NCBI GenBank assembly: GCA_902620405.1 | Contig: CACNIC010000001.1 | Coordinates: 62,001 to 126,000 of the forward strand | DNA length: 64,000 bases | Direction of reading: 5' to 3' | Source: an uncultured SAR202 cluster bacterium | GTDB taxonomy: Bacteria; Chloroflexota; Dehalococcoidia; Lucifugimonadales; Lucifugimonadaceae | Shown here: positions 45,942-53,317 of the stretch, one piece after another | Numbering within the stretch: position 1 is the stretch's first letter | Layout: each line of letters begins with the position of its first letter | Translations under genes and position numbers: made by a program | Notes under the pieces: generated by a model | The model's database searches: none | What the model saw: only the letters and a program-made list of their open reading frames with translations | Told to the model about the DNA's origin: nothing

Positions 45942-47024
45942 ATGACAAATTCTATTTTTGAAAAAAATAAAGAAGACCTTAAAAAATTTATTTTAGATAA
46001 AGGAGAAAAACCATATAGAGCTGATCAAATATGGAGATCAATGTATGTTGATCTTTATGACAATTTTAATGATATTTCAACAATACCTTGCAAATTAAAA
46101 AAGTCCTTAAAAAATGAACTTGAATTTAGTCCTTTAAAGTTAGTTGTGAAAAAAAAATCTAAAGATAAAAGTACAGATAAATATCTTTGGAGGCTTCATG
46201 ACAATAAGTTAATTGAAACAGTACTTATGAGATACGATGAAGATGGACATAGAAGAAAAAGAAGAACAGTTTGTATTTCATCTCAAGTTGGATGCGCCCT
46301 TGATTGTAAATTCTGTGCAACCGGACAACAAGGTTTTTCTAGGCAACTAACTATTGGAGAAATAGTTTCTCAGGTTGTTAAAGTAAAAAAAGAATTACTA
46401 AAAGAAGATCCAAAAATTATTAAAGATCAGAATAATTTAAATATTGTTTTTATGGGAATGGGTGAGCCGCTAGCAAATTATTCAAGAGTTATTGAGTCAA
46501 TAAAAATTTTAAATGATCAAAAAGGTTTAAATATAGGAGCAAGAAATATAACAGTTTCTACTGTAGGCCTCTTGCCAAGAATCCAAGAATTAGCTGAAGA
46601 AAAAATACAGGTAAATTTAGCAGTATCAATTCATGCTCCAGATAATAAAACTAGATCAGAAACAGTTCCAATTAACAAAAAGTATCCATTAGAGGACTTG
46701 ATAGAAACTTGCAAGGATTATATTAGCAAAACTAATAGAAAAATTTTTTTTGAATATGTATTATTAAGTGGACAGAATGACTCAGAAGAGCATGCAAATA
46801 AATTAGGAAAACTATTAAGACCGCTCCTTTGTCATTTAAATCTTATTCCAGTAAATCCAACATTTAAATCAAATTTTGAAAGGTCAGGATCTGAAAATAT
46901 TGATAAGTTTAGAAAAATAATTAGCAATTTTGGTGTACCATCAACAATACGAATGGAAAAAGGAATAGACATAAACGCTGGTTGTGGACAACTAAAATCA
47001 GAATTCATTCATTTAGAGGATTAA
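45942..47024 (+). CDS. rlmN: 23S rRNA (adenine2503-C2)-methyltransferase, dual-specificity RlmN
   Basis: A radical SAM enzyme methylating A2503 of 23S rRNA, and A37 of some tRNAs. The 360 residues contain the radical SAM motif CALDCKFCATG (CxxxCxxC), GMGEPL, and the C-terminal catalytic Cys in DINAGCGQL, so both methyl-transfer cysteines are present. TAAAAT at 45929-45934 lies seven bases before the ATG. The stop codon is followed immediately by the ATG of the next gene. Confidence 0.96.
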   Translation: MTNSIFEKNKEDLKKFILDKGEKPYRADQIWRSMYVDLYDNFNDISTIPCKLKKSLKNELEFSPLKLVVKKKSKDKSTDKYLWRLHDNKLIETVLMRYDEDGHRRKRRTVCISSQVGCALDCKFCATGQQGFSRQLTIGEIVSQVVKVKKELLKEDPKIIKDQNNLNIVFMGMGEPLANYSRVIESIKILNDQKGLNIGARNITVSTVGLLPRIQELAEEKIQVNLAVSIHAPDNKTRSETVPINKKYPLEDLIETCKDYISKTNRKIFFEYVLLSGQNDSEEHANKLGKLLRPLLCHLNLIPVNPTFKSNFERSGSENIDKFRKIISNFGVPSTIRMEKGIDINAGCGQLKSEFIHLED

Positions 47025-48137
47025 ATGCAGACACCTGATATTTATAAAAACTTAAATATAAAAACTGTTATTAACGGTAAAAGCTGGGTTACAAATCTTG
47101 GTGGAAGCTTGATGAAGCCTGAAGTTTTAGATGCAATGAGCCAATCTTCGAGTGCATTCATAAATTATGAAGAATTACACAAGAAATGTTCTGACCAAAT
47201 AGCAAAATTATGCCAGGCCGAAAGTGCTTTAATAACCTCGGGCTGTGCTTCAGCAATTGTATTAATGTCTGCATCAGTAATTTGCAAAAAAGATATATCT
47301 GCAATTGATAAAATACCCAACCAAAAAGAAAAATTTCAAATCCTGATAAGCAAGCACCATAGAAATCATTACGATACATCTTTTGAAGCAACTGGAGCAA
47401 AATTAATTGAGTATGAGGACCCAATTGATCTATCAAAAAAAATAAATAAGTATACAGTTGCAATTGCATATGTTGAGGCAACTTTTCTTGAAAAAAAAGT
47501 TGATTTTAACGAAGTTGTTGAGGTTGCAGATCTTAATGAAATTCCAGTAATTGTTGATGCTTCAGCAAAATTACCACCTATAGAAAATTTATATAAATTT
47601 ACCAAGGCAGGCGCATCACTTGTTTCTTTTAGTGGAGGAAAAGGAGTTCGGGGTCCACAAAATACTGGCTTTATGATTGGAAAAAAAGAATATATTGATT
47701 TAGCTAGAAAAAACTTAATTTGCTTTGATGATGTAAAGGCAAAGATTGGTCGCCCAATGAAAGTATCTAAGGAATGCATTGTTGGGCTTGTAACAGCATT
47801 AAAAATATTTCTGGACACCGACCAAGCTGCTGTTTGGGCAGAATGGAAAAGAAAAGCAAATTACATCATGATGCAATTAGGTCAAATTGATGGCATTAAG
47901 ATTGTCGTTGAAGACGAAAGTACAATTAGAGAGGGGCCTCAAGTTATTTTTTATTTCTCTGAGGACTGGAAAGGCATGCCTCCAGATGAATTAAAAAAAA
48001 ACCTGGAAAGTGGCAACCCAAGTATTTATTTAGGTGACGGAGGATATGGCGCTGATATAAATATTTCAATGGTAAATATCAGAGATGGTGAAGAAAAAAT
48101 AATTTTAGAAAAATTAAAAGAATTGCTAATTATTTAA
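47025..48137 (+). CDS. SelA/DgaE-like PLP-dependent enzyme
   Basis: A fold-type I PLP enzyme of the SelA-like family, 370 residues. It begins TVINGKSWVTNLGGSLM, has SALITSGCASAIVLMSA and the carboxylate-binding VDASAKLPP, and the PLP lysine in SFSGGKGVRGPQNTG. The family includes selenocysteine synthase and D-glucosaminate-6-phosphate ammonia-lyase (DgaE), which makes 2-keto-3-deoxygluconate-6-phosphate. No selenocysteine genes are seen and several KDG-pathway genes are in the window, so a DgaE-like or other sugar-amine role seems more likely. It starts directly after the rlmN stop. Confidence 0.78.
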   Translation: MQTPDIYKNLNIKTVINGKSWVTNLGGSLMKPEVLDAMSQSSSAFINYEELHKKCSDQIAKLCQAESALITSGCASAIVLMSASVICKKDISAIDKIPNQKEKFQILISKHHRNHYDTSFEATGAKLIEYEDPIDLSKKINKYTVAIAYVEATFLEKKVDFNEVVEVADLNEIPVIVDASAKLPPIENLYKFTKAGASLVSFSGGKGVRGPQNTGFMIGKKEYIDLARKNLICFDDVKAKIGRPMKVSKECIVGLVTALKIFLDTDQAAVWAEWKRKANYIMMQLGQIDGIKIVVEDESTIREGPQVIFYFSEDWKGMPPDELKKNLESGNPSIYLGDGGYGADINISMVNIRDGEEKIILEKLKELLII

Positions 48138-50415
48138 AACTGACTACAGTAACTCCTTTCCTTTCATTATGAGTTGAAAATTTTTCTACAAATTTTGTAT
48201 CTTTTAATATTCTGTGTACTTCATTTTCAATACTTCTTGATCCGATACCATGATATATTTGGCAACTTTTCTCATTATTCAAAAGCGAATTATCTAGAAA
48301 TTTTTCTAGAATGTCTTTAACCTCAATTACAGAAAATCCTCTTAAATCAAGCTCATAATTTGAAGTGTCCATATCAGTTTTAAATGAAGAGACTCCTTTA
48401 TCATTATAATTTTCAACAACAGATACAACTTTACTTAATGGGAGCTCCATAATACTACTTCCAATTTGAAATAATCCTTTAGTCTTTGATTTAATTTGAA
48501 TTAACTTTGCAATTTTTGAAATATCCTCAATTTGCATAAAATCGCCAACTTTGTATTCATATTCTTTTACGTTGGTTTCATTAAACTTAAAATTAGTTTC
48601 AATTTTTTTAATTTTTTTCTTTGCTTCCTTTATCTCGTTTGATGTTTTGACTGACTGCTTTATTGTTTTGATTTCTTTTTTAAATTTTTCAAGCTCTTTT
48701 TTCTGTTCAAACAAGTATTGACCTAAAATGTCTTGTTTATCTGAATCTAATTTTTTAATTTTTTCTTGAAGAATATTTTCTTTCTTTACAAATAAAGATT
48801 CTTTTTTATTTAAATCAATTCTAATTTTACCTAGATCTTTTCTTTGAACATTTAATTCATTGATTAATGATTTATATTTCAAATAATCATCACTAAGATT
48901 TTTTTTAGCATTTGAAATTATTTCTTCAGGAAGACCTAAATTTTTTGAGGTTTCTATTGCAAAGCTATTACTTTCAATTCCTTCATTAAGTTTGTAAGTA
49001 GGAATATTGTTAGTTAAATCAAAATTAACACTATAATTTTCACACCAATCTTTTCTACTACCATACTCAACTAAACCTTTAATATGAGTTGTAATTATAG
49101 TTTTGCATTTTTTATTATTTAAGTAATCAATAATTGCACATGCTAGCGCCAACCCTTCATCAGGATCTGTTGAAGAAACAATCTCATCAATTAAAATTAT
49201 TGAATCTTTTTTACAGTTATCAAGTGTAAAAATTATATTTGAAATATGTGATGAAAAAGATGACTCAGATTTATCAATATCTTGTTCGTCACCAATATGA
49301 ACATAATAATCTTTAAATACAGGAATTTTTGAGTCTGGTGAGCATGGTAAAAGTATTCCTGATTGTGACATCAATGAGATAATCCCTACAGTCTTAAGTG
49401 CCACAGTCTTTCCTCCTGCGTTTGGGCCACTAATAATAATGGAAGTTTTTTTATCAGTGATCTCAATATCTATTGGAACAGCGTTATTGCCAAGCAAAGG
49501 ATGCCTGCAATTAATTAGTTTGAGAATATTCTCTCCCTTTTCTTTTAAATTAATTGATCCATTAATTGACTTAGAATATTTTGCTTTTGCAAAAATTAAA
49601 TCAATATTAGTGGATGTATCAATATTCTGCTTAATGCTATTTTGTAAATCGAAAATAGAATTGCTGATTTCTTTTAATATTTTGACCTCTTCCTCTCTTA
49701 TTTGATTTTGATAATCATTCCATTGATTGCAAATATCTATAGTAGATAATGGCTCAATGTAAGATGTGCTATAAGAAGAAGATGAGCCGTGCAAAATCCC
49801 TTTAAATTTATTCTTGTACTCAGATTTTAGCTCTAATGCTAATCTTCCAGATATATATCTTATAGAATCTGATTGAAAATAATTTGAATAATTCTTATTC
49901 TTAAGTATCTTATTCAATTCTTTATTAAGAGACTCATATGAATTTAGTGATTTTTTTCTTAATTTTTTAAGTTTTTGTGAGGCTGATGACTTAATTTCTA
50001 TATTTTCATTTATAGATAAGTCTATAATTTCAATAAGATCATTTAATTCATGAATTTCATCGATATATTTAATTAAGGAGTTGCTTTTTTTTAAACTTTT
50101 AAATAAATTTTTTATTTTTTTACATTCTTTCAAAAAAATATTTAATTGATATATATCATTAATTTTTAATATCTCATTATCTAAAACTTCTTTAGTAAAA
50201 ATATCAGATTCATTGATCGCACTAAATGAAAAGTTATCACCTTGCTCAAGAACTTTTTTGGCGTCATTTGTAAGATTTTGCATAAAATTTATTTCATCTA
50301 AATCTTTCGAGGGGCTGATATTTAAAGCCAATTTTTTTGATAAAAAAAACGTACAGCTACTGCTTATAGAATTTAATATATTTTTAAATTCAAGTTTTTC
50401 TATATAATTATTCAT
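48130..50415 (-). CDS. mutS2: Endonuclease MutS2
   Basis: A MutS2-family ATPase, 761 residues, associated with recombination control and collided-ribosome rescue. There is no mismatch-recognition domain, as expected. The ATPase has IISGPNAGGKTVALKTVG (Walker A) and IILIDEIVSSTDPDEG. A long Lys/Glu-rich coiled coil spans roughly residues 520-610. The C-terminal Smr domain shows ELDLRGFSVIEVKDIL and HGIGSRSIENEVH, a variant of the usual HGKGTG. TAAAAT at 50427-50422 lies six bases before the ATG. Its 3' end overlaps the SelA-like gene by eight bases. Confidence 0.94.
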   Translation of the reverse strand: MNNYIEKLEFKNILNSISSSCTFFLSKKLALNISPSKDLDEINFMQNLTNDAKKVLEQGDNFSFSAINESDIFTKEVLDNEILKINDIYQLNIFLKECKKIKNLFKSLKKSNSLIKYIDEIHELNDLIEIIDLSINENIEIKSSASQKLKKLRKKSLNSYESLNKELNKILKNKNYSNYFQSDSIRYISGRLALELKSEYKNKFKGILHGSSSSYSTSYIEPLSTIDICNQWNDYQNQIREEEVKILKEISNSIFDLQNSIKQNIDTSTNIDLIFAKAKYSKSINGSINLKEKGENILKLINCRHPLLGNNAVPIDIEITDKKTSIIISGPNAGGKTVALKTVGIISLMSQSGILLPCSPDSKIPVFKDYYVHIGDEQDIDKSESSFSSHISNIIFTLDNCKKDSIILIDEIVSSTDPDEGLALACAIIDYLNNKKCKTIITTHIKGLVEYGSRKDWCENYSVNFDLTNNIPTYKLNEGIESNSFAIETSKNLGLPEEIISNAKKNLSDDYLKYKSLINELNVQRKDLGKIRIDLNKKESLFVKKENILQEKIKKLDSDKQDILGQYLFEQKKELEKFKKEIKTIKQSVKTSNEIKEAKKKIKKIETNFKFNETNVKEYEYKVGDFMQIEDISKIAKLIQIKSKTKGLFQIGSSIMELPLSKVVSVVENYNDKGVSSFKTDMDTSNYELDLRGFSVIEVKDILEKFLDNSLLNNEKSCQIYHGIGSRSIENEVHRILKDTKFVEKFSTHNERKGVTVVSFK

Positions 50416-50421
50416 TATCTT

Positions 50422-50427
50422 ATTTTA
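50422..50427 (-). promoter_or_regulatory. Candidate -10 (TAAAAT) six bases before mutS2
   Basis: TAAAAT on the minus strand, six bases from the ATG at 50415. It predicts a leaderless mutS2 mRNA; only 26 bases separate mutS2 from the divergent TPR gene. Confidence 0.45.
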
Positions 50428-50441
50428 ATACTTAATTTGTT

Positions 50442-50858
50442 ATGAGTCAGGAACTTTGGAAAAGTTATTTTAATACAGGCCTTGAAAGTGCGAAAGCAGG
50501 TATGGTCGAAACAGCCATTGATTATTTTGAGTGGTCAGCCAAATTAAAACAAGATAATCAAGAAATTTTCTATAATCTCGGAGTTTCATATATGACTATC
50601 GGGAAGATGACTGATGCAATTAGTGCCTTTACAAAATCTTTAAAAATAGATGACACAAATTCTGATGCATATGCAAATAGAGCTATTTGCTTTTCATATA
50701 TTGATGAAAATAAAAAATCAAAGAAAGATGTTAAAGAAGCTGTTAAGAGAGGCGCAATTGAGGAAGGCCTAAAGCAGGCAATAAGGCTTGTGGAAGAAAA
50801 GAAAGCTAAAGAATTAAAATTACTTACAATTAAAAAAAAGTCTAAGAAAAATAATTAA
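50442..50858 (+). CDS. Small TPR-repeat protein
   Basis: A 138-residue soluble protein made of about three tetratricopeptide repeats: AGMVETAIDYFEWSAKLKQD, EIFYNLGVSYMTIGKMTDA and SDAYANRAICFSYIDENKK. A Lys-rich C-terminal tail follows. It is likely a protein-protein interaction module with no catalytic motif. It is divergent from mutS2, and its stop shares TTAA with the MerR-like gene on the other strand. Confidence 0.82.
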   Translation: MSQELWKSYFNTGLESAKAGMVETAIDYFEWSAKLKQDNQEIFYNLGVSYMTIGKMTDAISAFTKSLKIDDTNSDAYANRAICFSYIDENKKSKKDVKEAVKRGAIEEGLKQAIRLVEEKKAKELKLLTIKKKSKKNN

Positions 50859-51460
50859 TCAAGAAGTTTATTTAGTTCTTTAATTCTAATAATGTCTCTT
50901 ACTTTTTCAAAATTATTTCTAATTGATTTGATAGTATCTTTTTCTAAATTAGAAAAATTAATATGTTCGAGAAGAAATATAGCTTCTGCTTTTGATAGTT
51001 CCATATATTCAGAATGCCTTATTAAGTATTCTTCCGGCATACCTAAATTTGTTAGTTTATATAAATTTGTTAGAAGTTGAATGTCTAATATATCAAATAT
51101 AAATATGTTTTTATTCTTTTTTTGGGGCGTTAATATTTTTTTCTTAATCAATTCCTTGATCCAATTTTCATCTATAGAATATTTTTTTGATAATTCATTT
51201 AATGTTCCAGAAAAAGATTCAAATTTAGATGCACCTTCTTTTTTATTAAAATTATTTTTAATTAGCTTGATTGGGAGCCCTTGAGCTTTTAAATTTTTAA
51301 TCTCAATTAATTCATCAATAGTCTTTTCAGAAAATAATGCTCTAGTTTTAGAGGTCTTTTTTGGTGGGGTAATTACCTTGCTTCTTACATAATAGTTAAT
51401 GGCAGAACTAGAAATTCCTGTTCTTGATGATACTTCGCTTATTGAGAATTTAAAATCCAT
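50855..51460 (-). CDS. MerR-family regulator with two MerR-like DNA-binding segments
   Basis: A 201-residue putative regulator. Residues 1-65 form a typical MerR winged helix: SISEVSSRTGISSSAINYYVRSKVITPP, with the wing ending FSEKTIDELIEIKNL. A second, weaker MerR-like unit follows at about 85-150: LSKKYSIDENWIKELIKKKILTP, IFDILDIQLLTNLYKL. The C-terminal helices lack cysteines or a known ligand domain. It lies 23 bases before the ABC permease end on the same strand but downstream of that operon's genes on the map, so its targets are unclear. Confidence 0.8.
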   Translation of the reverse strand: MDFKFSISEVSSRTGISSSAINYYVRSKVITPPKKTSKTRALFSEKTIDELIEIKNLKAQGLPIKLIKNNFNKKEGASKFESFSGTLNELSKKYSIDENWIKELIKKKILTPQKKNKNIFIFDILDIQLLTNLYKLTNLGMPEEYLIRHSEYMELSKAEAIFLLEHINFSNLEKDTIKSIRNNFEKVRDIIRIKELNKLLD

Positions 51461-51483
51461 ATAAAAAATAATTTATATTAATT

Positions 51484-52521
51484 TTATTCCCATTTGAAAG
51501 ATATTGCACATATAAAGAAAGATACTGCAAGCCACGCAAATGTTATTCCTAGTTGTGGAATTGTAGTAAATGTTGAATTTCCATAAAGAGCAGATAGCCT
51601 AATTCCCTCAGCGAGATGGGTTAAAGGTAACAAGTTACTTATGTAACTGATAATTGTTGGTAAAAAGTCTATTGGAAAGAAAACGCCTGACAAAAAAAGC
51701 ATTGGGAATGTAACAAGATTTGCTAAGGCTGGTGCGCTATCTTCATTTGGCGCTAAACTTGATATAGCTAAACCAATTGCCAAAAATAATATTCCACCTA
51801 AGAATGATAAGAAAAGTATATTTAACCATGCAAGGATACTGCCTTGACCAACAGATACCCCCAAAACAAATACTCCCATTAATAAAAGAATAAAAGTTTG
51901 CAGGATAATTATTGATACCCTAGATATAAGATGACCAACTATAAAATGAGACGGAGATATTGGTGCTGCTTTTAATCTTTTTAGTACGCCTTGATTTTTA
52001 TAACTCAAAAGCGTAAAAACAACTGAAAAAATTCCATTTTGCATTATTGCCATTGCTGCTATTCCCGGGACAATGAAACCTTTGTACCCTTGATAATTCA
52101 TATCTGCAATTTCTGAAGTCACATAACTTACTGGATCAGCATCTTGATTAATTATCTTGAAAACAAAGTTCTCAACAACTTCTTTTTCAGCTAAATCACC
52201 TTCTCTAGTTGTAACAATAATCTCAGAATCAGGATTTAAAGTTATCAAAGCTGAAAGAGTACCTTTCTCTAATGCTTCTAAAGCATTATCTTTTGATTGA
52301 TATTCTCTGATAGTAATACTTTTAGAAGATTTTAATTCATCAATAGTTTCATTTTCTGTTGTAGAAAATAAACCTACATTAGGTGCACTATATCCAATAA
52401 ATCCAGCATTACCTAAAACAAGCATTGTGACAACAGGAAAAAATAATGACCAAAATATTGAACTTTTTCTTCGAAAGAACATTTTACTTGCTGCTATTGT
52501 AAAACTTAAATATATTTTCAT
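51484..52521 (-). CDS. ABC-2 type transporter permease
   Basis: A 345-residue membrane protein of the ABC-2/DrrB-like exporter class. One N-terminal membrane segment (about residues 20-42) is followed by an extracytoplasmic domain of about 110 residues. Five further helices follow from about residue 150, including GFIVPGIAAMAIMQNG and LANLVTFPMLFLSGVFFPIDFLP, which are typical of this class. It overlaps its ATPase gene by one base. The exported compound is unknown: drug, lipid or glycoconjugate are all possible. Confidence 0.88.
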   Translation of the reverse strand: MKIYLSFTIAASKMFFRRKSSIFWSLFFPVVTMLVLGNAGFIGYSAPNVGLFSTTENETIDELKSSKSITIREYQSKDNALEALEKGTLSALITLNPDSEIIVTTREGDLAEKEVVENFVFKIINQDADPVSYVTSEIADMNYQGYKGFIVPGIAAMAIMQNGIFSVVFTLLSYKNQGVLKRLKAAPISPSHFIVGHLISRVSIIILQTFILLLMGVFVLGVSVGQGSILAWLNILFLSFLGGILFLAIGLAISSLAPNEDSAPALANLVTFPMLFLSGVFFPIDFLPTIISYISNLLPLTHLAEGIRLSALYGNSTFTTIPQLGITFAWLAVSFFICAISFKWE

Positions 52522-53276
52522 TAGTCTTCTCGTAAACTTTTTCCAGTCAAGCTTATAAACACATCTTCTAAAGTTGCATCTTTAATTTTTTTCTGAGACT
52601 TGAACCCTGACTTTGTTAATTCATCTATTAAGTTTGACGGTGAATCAATTTTAATTATCTTACCCTCATCAATTATCGCTACTCTATCACATAATTCTTC
52701 TGCCTCTTCCATGTAGTGAGTGGTAAGCATTATAGTTTTTCCTTCTTTTTGAAAAGATTTTATTAAATCCCATAAATTTCTTCTGGCCTGTGGGTCAAGA
52801 CCAGTTGTAGGTTCATCAAAAAATAATACTCTTGGACTATTAACAAGAGCTACGGCAATTGAAAGCCTTTGTTTTTGGCCACCGGATAAGGTTTTGAAGT
52901 ACGAACCTCTTTTCTTTTTTAAATCTACTCTTTCTAAAATTAAATCTGGATTTATAGAACTTGAATATAATGTTGCAAACAATTCAATAATTTCATATAA
53001 ACTAAGTTGTTCAAAAAAATTCACTGACTGAAGTTGTACACCTATCATTTTTTTTACATTCTTAGAATCTTTTACAACATCTAAATTCGCTATTGTTGCT
53101 GTCCCTGAAGAGGGCTCAATAAGGCCTTCTAAAATTTCAACAGTTGTTGTTTTGCCAGCCCCATTTGGCCCAAGTAAACCAAAAACCTCACCCTCGTTAA
53201 CATTAAAATCTATTCCTCTAACAGCTTCAAAGTCATCATAATTTTTTTTCAAATTCATTACCTTAATCATTTCCAT
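52521..53276 (-). CDS. ABC transporter ATP-binding protein (exporter)
   Basis: A 251-residue ATPase of the DrrA-like/ABC-2 group. Walker A is GPNGAGKTTTVEIL, the signature is LSGGQKQRLSIA, Walker B is VLFFDEPTTGLDP and the switch His is in TTHYMEEAEELC. It is first of the pair with the permease. TAAACT at 53288-53283 ends six bases before the ATG, and no clear ribosome site is visible. It is 41 bases downstream of the MMPL gene, so the three could share a transcript. Confidence 0.92.
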   Translation of the reverse strand: MEMIKVMNLKKNYDDFEAVRGIDFNVNEGEVFGLLGPNGAGKTTTVEILEGLIEPSSGTATIANLDVVKDSKNVKKMIGVQLQSVNFFEQLSLYEIIELFATLYSSSINPDLILERVDLKKKRGSYFKTLSGGQKQRLSIAVALVNSPRVLFFDEPTTGLDPQARRNLWDLIKSFQKEGKTIMLTTHYMEEAEELCDRVAIIDEGKIIKIDSPSNLIDELTKSGFKSQKKIKDATLEDVFISLTGKSLRED

Positions 53277-53317
53277 CTTTGAAGTTTAGCTTGGATATCA
53301 GTTTTTGTAATTAAAAA

